Part shown: positions 52,914 to 62,290 of the stretch, piece by piece
Layout: each line of letters starts with the position of its first letter
Position numbering within the stretch: the first letter of the stretch is position 1
Made by a program: the position numbers and the translations under genes
Notes under the pieces: generated by a model
Database searches by the model: none
What the model saw: the letters and a program-made list of their open reading frames with translations, nothing else
What the model was told of the DNA's origin: nothing
NCBI RefSeq assembly: GCF_001729785.1
Contig: NZ_CP017183.1
Location: 3,534,001-3,598,000 of the forward strand
DNA length: 64,000 bases
Reading direction: 5' to 3'
Origin: Enterobacter hormaechei subsp. xiangfangensis
GTDB taxonomy: Bacteria > Pseudomonadota > Gammaproteobacteria > Enterobacterales > Enterobacteriaceae

Positions 52914-53909
52914 ATGCGACATAACGTACTTTTTGCCACAGCGTTTGCGACCCTTGTCTCCACCAGCGCAGTTGCCGCTGACCTGCCGGGCAAAGGCATT
53001 ACCGTGCAGCCGGTGCAGAGCACCATTTCGGAAGAGTCCTTCCAGACCCAGATTGTCAGCCGTGCGCTGGAGAAACTGGGCTATACGGTGAATACCGCCA
53101 GCGAAGTGGATTACAACGTGGGCTATACCTCCATTGCCTCCGGCGATGCCACCTTTACCGCCGTGAACTGGCAGCCGCTGCACGACGATATGTATGCCGC
53201 CGCAGGCGGTGACAAGAAATTCTACCGTGAAGGCACCTTTGTGACCGGCGCTGCGCAGGGATATTTGATCGACAAGAAAACCGCCGATAAGTATCACATC
53301 ACCAATATTGAACAGCTGAAAGATCCGAAGATCGCCAAACTCTTTGATACCAACGGTGACGGTAAAGCCGACATGATGGGCTGCTCGCCGGGCTGGGGCT
53401 GTGAAGCGGTGATTAACCACCAGAACAAAGCCTTCGATTTGGCGAAGACCGTCGACGTGAGCCACGGCAATTACTCTGCGATGATGGCCGACACCATCGC
53501 CCGCTTTAAAGAAGGCAAGCCAGTGATCTACTACACCTGGACGCCGTACTGGGTGAGCGACGTGCTGAAGCCGGGCAAAGACGTGGTGTGGTTGCAGGTG
53601 CCCTTCTCTTCCCTGCCGGGCGAGCAGAAAGATATCGACACCAAACTGCCAAATGGCATGAACTATGGCTTCCCGGTGAATACCATGCATATCGTGGCGA
53701 ACAAAGCCTGGGCCGAGAAAAACCCTGCGGCGGCGAAGCTGTTCTCGGTGATGAAACTGCCGCTGGCTGACATTAACGCCCAGAACGCGATGATGCACGC
53801 GGGTAAATCATCCGAAGCAGATATCAAAGGCCACGTGGATGGCTGGATCAAAGCCCACCAGCAGCAGTTCGATGGCTGGGTGAAAGAGGCGCTTGAGGCG
53901 CAGAAGTAA
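52914..53909 (+). CDS. proX: ProX, periplasmic glycine betaine-binding protein
   Basis: A 331-residue substrate-binding protein with signal peptide ([21 protein letters not shown], cut before ADLPG). Three Trp of the betaine box are suggested by [20 protein letters not shown] and YYTWTPYWV. Starts 9 bases after proW with AAGGA. Confidence 0.96.
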   Translation: MRHNVLFATAFATLVSTSAVAADLPGKGITVQPVQSTISEESFQTQIVSRALEKLGYTVNTASEVDYNVGYTSIASGDATFTAVNWQPLHDDMYAAAGGDKKFYREGTFVTGAAQGYLIDKKTADKYHITNIEQLKDPKIAKLFDTNGDGKADMMGCSPGWGCEAVINHQNKAFDLAKTVDVSHGNYSAMMADTIARFKEGKPVIYYTWTPYWVSDVLKPGKDVVWLQVPFSSLPGEQKDIDTKLPNGMNYGFPVNTMHIVANKAWAEKNPAAAKLFSVMKLPLADINAQNAMMHAGKSSEADIKGHVDGWIKAHQQQFDGWVKEALEAQK

Positions 53910-53917
53910 AGTACTTT

Positions 53918-53997
53918 CCCCTCACCCCAGCCCTCTCCCGAAGGGAGAGGGTGTTAGCGTTCCCTCTCCCTTCTGGGGAGAGGGTTAGGGTGAGGGG
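53918..53997. repeat. 80-bp nested palindromic repeat after proX
   Basis: Outer arms CCCCTCACCC (53918-53927) and GGGTGAGGGG (53988-53997) enclose two CCCTCTCCC/GGGAGAGGG hairpins (53931-53951 and 53962-53984). It is a paired version of the element at 36491-36532. In a spacer after proVWX it probably acts as transcript-end structure. Confidence 0.85.
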
Positions 53998-54099
53998 CTT
54001 AACCGCACAAACACACACATAACAATTCCCCAACATTCACCATCATTGGTTATTATGTTTCCGGAAAAATAATCACTTAACTCACGATTCCTGAAACTA

Positions 54100-55284
54100 A
54101 TGACAAAAACAACTCAAGGGCTTAGCCCCGCACTCATCCTTTTAATGTCCGTGGCAACGGGTCTGGCCGTCGCCAGCAACTATTACGCACAACCACTGCT
54201 CGACACCATCGCACGCGCCTTCGATCTTTCAGCCAGCTCCGCCGGCTTTATTGTCACCGCAGCACAGCTCGGCTATGCGGCCGGGCTGCTGTTCCTGGTG
54301 CCATTAGGCGATATGTTTGAGCGCCGGATGCTTATCGTCTCCATGACGCTGCTGGCGGCGGGCGGAATGTTGATCACCGCCAGCAGCCAGTCGTTAACGA
54401 TGATGATTATCGGCACCGCGCTGACGGGGCTGTTCTCGGTGGTGGCGCAAATTCTGGTTCCCCTCGCCGCGACGCTGGCTTCCCCGGAAAAACGCGGCAA
54501 AGTGGTCGGTACTATCATGAGCGGCCTGCTGCTGGGCATCCTGCTGGCGCGAACCGTTGCCGGGCTGCTGGCGAGCCTCGGCGGCTGGCGCACCGTTTAC
54601 TGGGTGGCGAGCGTGCTGATGCTTATCATGGCGCTGGCCCTGTGGCGCGGCCTGCCAAAGGTGAAGCAGGAAAATCACCTGAACTATCCGCAGCTCCTCG
54701 CCTCCGTTTTCAGCCTTTTCACCCGGGATAAACTCCTGCGCACGCGCGCCATTCTGGGGTGTCTCACCTTCGCCAACTTCAGCATCTTATGGACGTCGAT
54801 GGCGTTTCTGCTCGCCGCGCCACCGTTTAACTACTCAGAAGGCGTGATTGGCCTGTTCGGGCTGGCAGGCGCGGCTGGCGCACTGGGCGCGCGCCCGGCG
54901 GGTGGGCTGGCCGATAAAGGTAAATCTCATATGACCACCTCCGCAGGGCTGGTTTTACTCCTGCTCTCCTGGGCGGCCATCTGGTACGGACACGTCTCCG
55001 TGCTGGCGCTGATTGTCGGTATTCTGGTGCTAGACCTCACCGTGCAGGGCGTACACATCACCAACCAGACCGTGATTTACCGCGTGAAGCCGGACGCCCG
55101 TAACCGTCTGACGGCCGGGTACATGACCAGCTACTTTATCGGCGGCGCGGCGGGCTCGCTCATCTCAGCCTCCGCCTGGCAGCATGCGGGCTGGACGGGA
55201 GTGTGCGCCATCGGCGCCATCGTCGCGGCGATAAATTTGCTGGTATGGTGGCGCGGCTATCACCGTCAGGAAGCAATTCACTAA
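54100..55284 (+). CDS. ygaY: YgaY, MFS efflux transporter (intact)
   Basis: A 394-residue MFS carrier of the drug-efflux/sugar-efflux type with about 12 helices (SNYYAQPLLDTIA in helix 1, LVPLGDMFERR as motif A between helices 2 and 3). It lies where E. coli K-12 has ygaY, annotated there as a broken gene; here the frame is whole. Substrate unknown. Confidence 0.82.
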   Translation: MTKTTQGLSPALILLMSVATGLAVASNYYAQPLLDTIARAFDLSASSAGFIVTAAQLGYAAGLLFLVPLGDMFERRMLIVSMTLLAAGGMLITASSQSLTMMIIGTALTGLFSVVAQILVPLAATLASPEKRGKVVGTIMSGLLLGILLARTVAGLLASLGGWRTVYWVASVLMLIMALALWRGLPKVKQENHLNYPQLLASVFSLFTRDKLLRTRAILGCLTFANFSILWTSMAFLLAAPPFNYSEGVIGLFGLAGAAGALGARPAGGLADKGKSHMTTSAGLVLLLLSWAAIWYGHVSVLALIVGILVLDLTVQGVHITNQTVIYRVKPDARNRLTAGYMTSYFIGGAAGSLISASAWQHAGWTGVCAIGAIVAAINLLVWWRGYHRQEAIH

Positions 55285-55598
55285 GTTTTACATTGCTTTG
55301 GGTCCCCTGGGGTGTAAAGGGGGCCTGCATCTGTTAAGGTAACAGCAATCATTTATCCCAGAAATTTTACTGTGGGTGACATATTTACTACCGGCATGAA
55401 TAGTTCAGACCCCTGTCCTCACATCCCCTCTTTCGCGGGTACACACCCCACACTCTCTGTGCTCACCGGGTCACGGATTTACCCGGCGCTTTCTGATGGT
55501 GACATACGTTTGGCGGATATAACCGCACAAATAATTCATTTACATTATTTGTCACTGTCGTTACTATATCGGCTGTAATTAATGAGGTTATGCCCAAA
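55285..55598. promoter_or_regulatory. mprA-emrAB promoter and leader region
   Basis: A 314-bp region with no convincing gene, in place of E. coli ygaZH. TTTACA (55539-55544) and TACTAT (55562-55567), 17 bases apart, form a good sigma-70 promoter whose surroundings match E. coli emrR as I recall. Upstream, CCGGGT and ACCCGG form a hairpin at about 55467-55487. MprA should bind here. Confidence 0.65.
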
Positions 55599-56129
55599 AT
55601 GGATAGTTCGTTTACGCCCATTGAACAAATGCTTAAGTTCCGCGCCAGTCGTCATGAGGACTTCCCGTATCAGGAAATTCTGCTGACCCGCCTGTGCATG
55701 CACATGCAGGGTAAGCTGCTGGAAAATCGTAACAAGATGCTGAAAGCGCAAGGGATTAACGAGACGTTGTTTATGGCGTTGATTACGCTGGAGTCTCAGG
55801 AAAATCACAGCATTCAGCCATCGGAACTGAGCTGTGCGCTGGGGTCATCCCGTACCAATGCAACCCGTATCGCGGATGAACTGGAAAAGCGCGGCTGGAT
55901 TGAACGCCGTGAAAGCGATAACGATCGCCGCTGCCTGCATCTGCAACTGACCGAGAAAGGTCACGAATTCTTGCGCGAAGTGCTGCCACCGCAGCACAAC
56001 TGCCTGCACCAGCTCTGGTCTGCCCTCAGCACCGCCGAGCGCGACCAGCTTGAGCATATTACTCGCAAGCTGCTCACCCGTCTGGACCAGATGGATGAAG
56101 ATGGCGTCATCCTTGAGGCGCTGCGCTAA
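55599..56129 (+). CDS. mprA: MprA (EmrR), MarR-family repressor of emrAB
   Basis: A 176-residue winged-helix repressor almost identical to E. coli MprA ([20 protein letters not shown]). DNA-reading helix near [19 protein letters not shown] and wing near ESDNDRRC. It binds uncouplers and other drugs, releasing emrRAB. ATG 55599 is chosen over the in-frame 55590 by that alignment. The emrA gene starts 130 bases on. Confidence 0.95.
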   Translation: MDSSFTPIEQMLKFRASRHEDFPYQEILLTRLCMHMQGKLLENRNKMLKAQGINETLFMALITLESQENHSIQPSELSCALGSSRTNATRIADELEKRGWIERRESDNDRRCLHLQLTEKGHEFLREVLPPQHNCLHQLWSALSTAERDQLEHITRKLLTRLDQMDEDGVILEALR

Positions 56130-56259
56130 CGCGACGATCCGCTCAACATTCCAGATTGCTAAAAAGAAAAACTGACAGGCCAGCACGTGAAACTGCTGGC
56201 CTTTCTGACAACAGGTCGGCTCAGCCGATGTGAAAATAAAAAGATCGTGGAGAACAACA

Positions 56260-57432
56260 ATGAGCGCAAATGCGGAGAACACCCCCCCGCAGCAACCGGT
56301 CAACAAAAAGGGCAAACGTAAGAGCGCCCTTATTCTGCTGACCTTGCTCTTTATTATTATTGCCGTGGCATATGGGATCTATTGGTTTTTAGTCTTGCGT
56401 CATGTTGAAGAGACAGACGATGCATACGTGGCAGGGAATCAGGTTCAAATCATGGCCCAGGTGTCAGGCAGCGTGACGAAAGTCTGGGCTGATAACACCG
56501 ACTTTGTGAAAAAAGGCGATGTGCTGGTCACGCTCGATCCTACCGACGCCCAACAGGCTTTTGAAAAAGCACAGACGGCGCTGGCCTCCAGCGTTCGCCA
56601 GACCCGCCAGCTGATGATCAACAGCAAGCAGCTTCAGGCCAATATCGACGTGCAGAAAACGGCGCTGGCTCAGGCGCAGAGCGACCTCAATCGTCGTGTT
56701 CCTCTCGGCACCGCCAACCTGATTGGCCGTGAAGAGTTGCAGCACGCCCGCGATGCGGTGGCCAGCGCACAGGCGCAGCTGGACGTGGCGATCCAACAGT
56801 ACAACGCTAATCAGGCGATGGTGCTGGGTACTTCTCTGGAAAACCAGCCGGCGGTGAAACAGGCGGCGACCGAAGTGCGTAACGCGTGGCTTGCCCTGCA
56901 ACGTACCAAAATCGTCAGCCCGATGACCGGCTACGTTTCCCGTCGTTCCGTACAGCCAGGGGCGCAGATTAGCACCACCACGCCGCTGATGGCGGTCGTT
57001 CCGGCGAACAATCTGTGGGTCGATGCGAACTTCAAAGAGACCCAGCTGGCGCATATGCGTATCGGCCAAACCGCAACTGTGGTCAGCGATATTTACGGCG
57101 ATGACATCAAGTACACCGGGAAAGTGGTCGGTCTGGACATGGGGACCGGCAGCGCGTTTAGCCTGCTGCCTGCACAGAACGCCACCGGCAACTGGATCAA
57201 AGTGGTACAGCGCTTGCCTGTGCGTATCGAACTGGATCCTAAGCAGCTGGCAGACCATCCGCTGCGAATTGGCCTTTCCACGCTGGTGACGGTCGATACC
57301 GCCAACCGCGACGGTCAGATCCTCGCAAGCCAGGTGCGCAGTACGCCAGCTTATGAAAGTAACGCCCGTGAAATTAGCCTCGATCCGGTCAATAAGCTGA
57401 TCGATGACATCGTGAAGGCAAACGCCGGTTAA
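56260..57432 (+). CDS. emrA: EmrA, membrane-fusion subunit of multidrug efflux
   Basis: A 390-residue adaptor: cytoplasmic start, one helix (about 29-50), split lipoyl domain (QVSGSVTKVWADNTDFVKKGD..TGYVSRRSVQPGA) around a coiled coil (about 95-205). It joins EmrB to TolC. ATG 56260 follows GGAG and gives MSANAE as in E. coli. Confidence 0.95.
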   Translation: MSANAENTPPQQPVNKKGKRKSALILLTLLFIIIAVAYGIYWFLVLRHVEETDDAYVAGNQVQIMAQVSGSVTKVWADNTDFVKKGDVLVTLDPTDAQQAFEKAQTALASSVRQTRQLMINSKQLQANIDVQKTALAQAQSDLNRRVPLGTANLIGREELQHARDAVASAQAQLDVAIQQYNANQAMVLGTSLENQPAVKQAATEVRNAWLALQRTKIVSPMTGYVSRRSVQPGAQISTTTPLMAVVPANNLWVDANFKETQLAHMRIGQTATVVSDIYGDDIKYTGKVVGLDMGTGSAFSLLPAQNATGNWIKVVQRLPVRIELDPKQLADHPLRIGLSTLVTVDTANRDGQILASQVRSTPAYESNAREISLDPVNKLIDDIVKANAG

Positions 57433-57448
57433 GCCGAAGGTGAGCGTT

Positions 57449-58996
57449 ATGCAACAGCAAAAGCCGCAAAAACCGCTGGAGGGGGCGCAACTGGTCATTA
57501 TGACCATTGCGCTGTCGCTGGCGACATTCATGCAGGTGCTGGACTCCACCATCGCAAACGTGGCGATCCCTACGATCGCCGGGAACCTTGGCTCATCGCT
57601 GAGCCAGGGGACCTGGGTCATTACCTCGTTCGGGGTGGCGAACGCCATTTCCATTCCCATCACCGGCTGGCTGGCGAAGCGCGTCGGTGAAGTGAAGCTG
57701 TTCCTTTGGTCGACGATCCTGTTCGTGCTGGCCTCCTGGGCCTGCGGCATGTCCAGTAGCCTGACGATGCTGATTTTCTTCCGCGTCATCCAGGGGATTG
57801 TCGCCGGGCCGTTGATTCCGCTGTCGCAGAGTTTGCTGCTGAACAACTATCCGCCCGCCAAACGCTCCATCGCGCTCGCGCTGTGGTCGATGACGGTGAT
57901 TGTCGCCCCAATTTGCGGGCCAATCCTCGGCGGCTATATCAGCGATAACTATCACTGGGGCTGGATCTTCTTCATCAACGTACCCATCGGTGCGCTGGTG
58001 GTACTGATGACGCTACAGTCTTTGCGTGGTCGCGAAACGCGGACTGAACAGCGGCGGATCGACGGCATCGGGCTGGCACTGCTGGTTGTCGGCATCGGCA
58101 GCCTGCAAATCATGCTCGACCGCGGCAAAGAGCTGGACTGGTTCGCCTCTACGGAAATCATCGTGCTGACGGTGGTCGCTGTGGTGGCCATCAGCTTCCT
58201 GATTGTCTGGGAGCTGACGGACGATAACCCGATAGTCGACCTCTCGTTGTTTAAATCGCGAAACTTCACCATCGGCTGCCTGTGTATCAGCCTCGCCTAT
58301 ATGCTCTACTTCGGCGCGATTGTTCTGCTGCCGCAGCTGTTGCAGGAGGTGTACGGCTATACCGCAACCTGGGCGGGGCTGGCCTCCGCGCCGGTGGGGT
58401 TAATTCCGGTTCTGCTGTCGCCGATTATTGGCCGTTTCGCCCATAAGCTCGACATGCGCAGGCTGGTGACGTTCAGCTTCATCATGTACGCCGTGTGCTT
58501 CTACTGGCGCGCGTATACGTTTGAACCGGGAATGGACTTTGGCGCCTCCGCGTGGCCACAGTTTATTCAGGGCTTCGCCGTAGCGTGCTTCTTCATGCCG
58601 CTGACCACCATTACGCTTTCCGGCTTGCCGCCTGAGCGGATGGCGGCGGCATCGAGCCTGTCGAACTTCACCCGTACGCTGGCGGGCTCCATCGGGACAT
58701 CGATCACCACCACGCTGTGGACCAACCGGGAATCGATGCACCATGCTCAACTCACCGAAGCGGTGAACCCGTTCAACCCTAACGCTCAGCAGATGTATAG
58801 CCAGCTTGAGGGGATGGGGATGACGGAGCAGCAGGCGTCCGGCTGGCTTGCCCAGCAGATCACCAACCAGGGGCTGATTATCTCGGCAAACGAGATTTTC
58901 TGGATATCGGCGGGGATCTTTATCGTCCTGCTGGGGCTGGTGTGGTTTGCCAAACCACCGTTTGGGGCCGGTAGCGGGGGCGGTGGGGCGCATTAG
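57449..58996 (+). CDS. emrB: EmrB, 14-helix MFS multidrug efflux pump
   Basis: A 515-residue DHA2-family drug/proton antiporter with start MQQQKP and the family motif LDSTIANVAIPTIAG in helix 1 and the helix-5 motif IVAPICGPILGGYI. AAGGTG lies 7 bases before ATG 57449; a GTG at 57440 is less likely. It exports uncouplers and nalidixic acid in E. coli. A REP element follows. Confidence 0.95.
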   Translation: MQQQKPQKPLEGAQLVIMTIALSLATFMQVLDSTIANVAIPTIAGNLGSSLSQGTWVITSFGVANAISIPITGWLAKRVGEVKLFLWSTILFVLASWACGMSSSLTMLIFFRVIQGIVAGPLIPLSQSLLLNNYPPAKRSIALALWSMTVIVAPICGPILGGYISDNYHWGWIFFINVPIGALVVLMTLQSLRGRETRTEQRRIDGIGLALLVVGIGSLQIMLDRGKELDWFASTEIIVLTVVAVVAISFLIVWELTDDNPIVDLSLFKSRNFTIGCLCISLAYMLYFGAIVLLPQLLQEVYGYTATWAGLASAPVGLIPVLLSPIIGRFAHKLDMRRLVTFSFIMYAVCFYWRAYTFEPGMDFGASAWPQFIQGFAVACFFMPLTTITLSGLPPERMAAASSLSNFTRTLAGSIGTSITTTLWTNRESMHHAQLTEAVNPFNPNAQQMYSQLEGMGMTEQQASGWLAQQITNQGLIISANEIFWISAGIFIVLLGLVWFAKPPFGAGSGGGGAH

Positions 58997-59010
58997 CCCT
59001 CATTACAGGA

Positions 59011-59064
59011 CGCCTTACCCGGCCTACGATCGTAGGCCCGGTAAGCGCAGCGCCACCGGGCAAC
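59011..59064. repeat. REP/BIME element after emrB
   Basis: ACGCCTTACCCGGCCTACG faces CGTAGGCCCGGTAAGCG, then GCGCCACCGGGCA: a pair of inverted REP sequences between emrB and the leuA2-type gene. Confidence 0.85.
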
Positions 59065-59162
59065 TTCTACGGTTGTCCAAAACGCGACAGCGATTGTCAG
59101 TTCCGATAAAGCAGCGCGCCTGAAATCGATTCACGATAGTGAAAAGACAACAGGAGCGCACC

Positions 59163-60818
59163 ATGCTGAACACACCCGCCGACAAATACCAGCCTTACCC
59201 CACCCTTTCGTTGCCCGACCGCCGCTGGCCGGAGCAGATTATCACCTGCGCCCCGCGTTGGCTCTCGACCGACTTACGCGACGGTAACCAGGCGCTGGCC
59301 GAGCCGATGGACAGCGCGCGCAAGCTGCAATTCTGGGATCTGCTGCTGACCTGCGGGTTTAAAGAAATAGAAGTCGCCTTCCCGTCCGCCTCGCAGACGG
59401 ACTTTAATTTTGTACGTCAGCTGATTGAGGAGAACCGCATCCCGGATGACGTCACCATTCAGGTGTTAACGCAGGCGCGGGACGATCTTATCCATCGCAC
59501 TTTCGACTCCCTGCGCGGCGCGAAGCAGGCCACCGTTCACCTGTATAACGCTACCGCCCCGCTGTTCCGCCGTCTGGTATTCGGCATGGAGAAAGCGCAA
59601 ATCGTCGAGCTGGCGACGCGCGCGACGCGCCTGATTCGTCAGCTGTGTGAAGAGAACCCTGACACCCGCTGGCAGTACGAATACTCCCCGGAAACCTTCT
59701 GCTTTACCGAACCGGAGTTTGCGCTGGAGATTTGTGAAGCCGTGGCGGAGATCTGGCAGCCGTGCGCGGCGCGTCCGATGATCGTCAACCTGCCCGCTAC
59801 CGTCGAAGTGAGCACGCCGAACGTCTATGCTGACCAGATCGAGTATTTCTGCCGCCACTTCAGCCGCCGCAGTGACGTCTGTATCAGCGTACATCCGCAT
59901 AACGATCGCGGAACGGGCGTCGCCAGCGCGGAGCTGGCCGTCATGGCCGGGGCTGACCGCGTGGAGGGCTGCCTGTTTGGCAACGGTGAGCGCACGGGCA
60001 ACGTCTGCCTGGTGACGCTGGCGATGAACCTCTACAGCCAGGGCATTAGCCCGAATCTGGATTTCAGCGATATGAATCGGGTGGTTGAAACGGTAGAAAC
60101 CTGCAACCAGCTGCCCGTCCATCCGCGCCATCCGTGGGCGGGTCGTCTGGCTTACACCGCCTTCTCCGGCTCGCACCAGGATGCCATCAAGAAAGGTTTC
60201 GATGCCCGTAAGCCTGGCGAACGTTGGGAGATGCCCTATCTGCCCGTCGACCCGCAGGATATTGGCTGTACCTATGAAGCGGTGATCCGCGTGAACAGCC
60301 AGTCAGGAAAAAGCGGAAGCGCCTGGCTTATTGAGCAAAACCACGGCCTGAAATTGCCTCGCGCCCTGCAACAGGATTTTAGCCAGCACGTGCAGCAGGA
60401 AACGGATAACCATGGAAAAGAGATGACGCAGAATGCGCTCTGGCAGCTGTTCCGCGCCCGTTACGGCCTGGTGGCGAGCCCGCCATTAGCGCTGCAATCG
60501 TACCGCAGCGACAGCCAGCAGGACGGCCAGCTGCGGCTGACGGCAAGCGTCGCCACGCATGGGGGCACCCGCCAGCTGGAAGGCCAGGGAAACGGTTTGC
60601 TCTCCGCCGCCGCTCACGGCTTAAGCCGCTGGATCAACGCGTCGTTTGTGATCAAGGATTATCACGAACATACGTTAGGCGAACGCAGCGACAGCCGCTC
60701 GGTGGCCTATATCCGCTGCCTGTTCCAGGATGGGACCAGCCGCTGGGGCGTGGGCATCGACAGCGACGTGGCACGCGCGTCGATTCAGGCGCTTTTTAAC
60801 GCGGTCAGTCGTTCCTGA
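59163..60818 (+). CDS. Type II 2-isopropylmalate synthase (LeuA2-like)
   Basis: A 551-residue enzyme: a TIM barrel with TDLRDGNQAL (residues about 34-43) and the metal-binding HPHNDRGTG, then a LeuA allosteric domain near the end (LTASVATHGGTRQLEGQGNG). It condenses acetyl-CoA with 2-oxoisovalerate, or a related 2-oxo acid. The length and N terminus (DKYQPYPTLSLPDRRWPEQ) are those of the actinobacterial-type LeuA, not of leuABCD LeuA. ATG 59163 follows AGGAG. It overlaps the convergent AraC gene end by 14 bases. Physiological substrate is uncertain. Confidence 0.85.
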   Translation: MLNTPADKYQPYPTLSLPDRRWPEQIITCAPRWLSTDLRDGNQALAEPMDSARKLQFWDLLLTCGFKEIEVAFPSASQTDFNFVRQLIEENRIPDDVTIQVLTQARDDLIHRTFDSLRGAKQATVHLYNATAPLFRRLVFGMEKAQIVELATRATRLIRQLCEENPDTRWQYEYSPETFCFTEPEFALEICEAVAEIWQPCAARPMIVNLPATVEVSTPNVYADQIEYFCRHFSRRSDVCISVHPHNDRGTGVASAELAVMAGADRVEGCLFGNGERTGNVCLVTLAMNLYSQGISPNLDFSDMNRVVETVETCNQLPVHPRHPWAGRLAYTAFSGSHQDAIKKGFDARKPGERWEMPYLPVDPQDIGCTYEAVIRVNSQSGKSGSAWLIEQNHGLKLPRALQQDFSQHVQQETDNHGKEMTQNALWQLFRARYGLVASPPLALQSYRSDSQQDGQLRLTASVATHGGTRQLEGQGNGLLSAAAHGLSRWINASFVIKDYHEHTLGERSDSRSVAYIRCLFQDGTSRWGVGIDSDVARASIQALFNAVSRS

Positions 60819-61569
60819 AGTAATCGCTGGGTGAGAGACCCATTACCCGGCGAAACATTGCCGTAAAGGCGCTGTGGCTGCCATACCCCAGATCCAGCGC
60901 CACGCGTAATACCGGCTGGCCCTGCGCCAGCCGCACTAAGGCTTCCAGCAGTCGCGCCCTTCTCACCCATTCGCCGTAGCTCAGGCCTGTCTGCTGCTGA
61001 AAATGACGGTTCAGCGTGCGTTCGCTCATCCCCACAATACCTGCGGCCTGGGCGCTGCTCCAGCTTTCTCCCGGGGCCATTCGAATCTGCTGGCAGAGAT
61101 GGCGCAGCGCTTCGCTTTCCGGCTCGGGCAGGTGAAACGGCAGCACCGGCATGAGACGAATTTCATCGAGGATCAGCTCATAAACACGTTCATCGCGGCT
61201 TCCGGGTGCGTAAGATTCAGGAAGCGTGAGGGAGGTCAGGATCAGCTCGCGCAGCAGGGGCGAGATCTGCACGATCTGGCAGGTCGCCGGGAGATCGGCG
61301 CGCGCCAGCGGGTCGATAAACAGCGTGCGGGCGGCAACGTTGCCGGTGATGCGCAGGGCGTGCTGCGTACCCGCAGGTAGCCAGACGCCGCGACCGGGCG
61401 GCACCACCCAGCAGCCGGATGCGGTATCCACCCGCACGACGCCGGTGAGGCTGTGCAGGAGCTGCGCGCAGTCGTGCTGATGCCACGGCTCGCTGTCGCC
61501 ATGAGCATAATCATGCGAAAACGGCACAAGCGGGCGATGGGTAAAGGAGAAGGTGGTGGTTGTCGTCAT
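60805..61569 (-). CDS. AraC-family regulator
   Basis: A 254-residue protein with a cupin-type sensor half (WHQHDCAQLLHSLTGVV; VPPGRGVWLPAGTQH) and a C-terminal double helix-turn-helix (about 155-250; AGIVGMSERTLNRHFQQQTG and DLGYGSHSAFTAMFRRVMG). It resembles NimR-type regulators. I start it at ATG 61569 because the frame further upstream is REP sequence. It converges on the LeuA2-like gene; its targets are unknown. Confidence 0.85.
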   Translation of the reverse strand: MTTTTTFSFTHRPLVPFSHDYAHGDSEPWHQHDCAQLLHSLTGVVRVDTASGCWVVPPGRGVWLPAGTQHALRITGNVAARTLFIDPLARADLPATCQIVQISPLLRELILTSLTLPESYAPGSRDERVYELILDEIRLMPVLPFHLPEPESEALRHLCQQIRMAPGESWSSAQAAGIVGMSERTLNRHFQQQTGLSYGEWVRRARLLEALVRLAQGQPVLRVALDLGYGSHSAFTAMFRRVMGLSPSDYFRND

Positions 61570-61574
61570 CAGGA

Positions 61575-61607
61575 TTGTAGGCCCGGTCAGCGAAGCGCCA
61601 CCGGGCA
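61575..61607. repeat. REP element before the AraC gene
   Basis: TGTAGGCCCGGTCAGCGAAG and GCGCCACCGGGCA form one enterobacterial REP palindrome in the luxS-AraC gap. Confidence 0.8.
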
Positions 61608-61622
61608 TCCACAGGTACGATA

Positions 61623-62138
61623 CTAAATGTGCAGTTCCTGAAGTTTTTCTTTTGGCAGGGCCAGCTCGTCGTTGCTGTTTACACGAACATCACGTTCGAT
61701 GATATGACGGGCAATCTCCTGAGCTTCTTCCAGAGAGTGCATCTGGTAAGTGCCGCACTGGTAAACGTTCAGCTCAGGGATCTGGTTCTGCTCTTTCACC
61801 TTCAGCACGTCTTCCATCGCCGCTTTCCACGCATCCGCGACGCGTTTCTCTTCAGGCTGACCAATCAGGCTCATGTAGAAACCGGTTCGGCAGCCCATCG
61901 GAGAGATATCGATGATCTCCACGCCGTTGCCGTTCAGGTGGTCGCGCATGAATCCGGCGAACAGGTGTTCCAGCGTGTGAATGCCTTTCTCTGGCATCAC
62001 TTCTTTATTCGGCACGCAGAAGCGCAGGTCGAAAACGGTGATCGTGTCGCCGTGCGGCGTGTTCATGGTCTTCGCCACGCGGACTGCTGGTGCTTCCATA
62101 CGGGTATGGTCGACAGTAAAGCTATCTAATAACGGCAT
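61623..62138 (-). CDS. luxS: LuxS, S-ribosylhomocysteine lyase (AI-2 synthesis)
   Basis: A 171-residue metalloenzyme. Metal ligands His 54 and His 58 (HTLEH) and Cys 128 (QCGTY), base Glu 57 and nucleophile Cys 83 (GCRTGF) are all present. It splits S-ribosylhomocysteine to homocysteine and DPD, the AI-2 precursor. Same size as in E. coli. Confidence 0.97.
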   Translation of the reverse strand: MPLLDSFTVDHTRMEAPAVRVAKTMNTPHGDTITVFDLRFCVPNKEVMPEKGIHTLEHLFAGFMRDHLNGNGVEIIDISPMGCRTGFYMSLIGQPEEKRVADAWKAAMEDVLKVKEQNQIPELNVYQCGTYQMHSLEEAQEIARHIIERDVRVNSNDELALPKEKLQELHI

Positions 62139-62175
62139 ACGTCACCTCCGATAGTGATTTTTTTTAAAATAAACT

Positions 62176-62202
62176 GAACTCTTCTACAGAATGCGCGTCT
62201 GA
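62176..62202 (+). promoter_or_regulatory. Sigma-E promoter of micA
   Basis: GAACT (62176-62180) and TCTGA (62198-62202) are 17 bases apart, matching the sigma-E pattern GAACTT-N16/17-TCTRA, with the RNA starting 7 bases later. Confidence 0.8.
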
Positions 62203-62208
62203 GTATAT

Positions 62209-62282
62209 GAAAGACGCGCATTTGTTATCATCATCCCTGAATTCAGAGATGTATATTTTGGCCACAGCGATGTGGCCTTTTT
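62209..62282 (+). ncRNA. micA: MicA small regulatory RNA
   Basis: GAAAGACGCGCATTTGTTAT begins the RNA and is the known MicA 5' end that pairs with ompA and other outer-membrane protein messages. A stem (GAATTC region) and an Hfq-type terminator follow: GGCCAC (62260-62265) with GTGGCC (62272-62277) and five T. It lies between luxS and gshA, antisense in orientation to both, as in E. coli. The loop near 62266 differs from the E. coli version. Confidence 0.92.
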
Positions 62283-62290
62283 CTTTTGGT

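Noticed and set aside
55372..55578. 68-codon frame before mprA
   Set aside because: Considered as a ygaH remnant or leader peptide, but it matches no part of YgaZ or YgaH as I recall, and covers the mprA promoter.
56464..57846. 460-codon minus-strand frame across emrA and emrB
   Set aside because: Both emrA and emrB are certain and this frame is only their complement.
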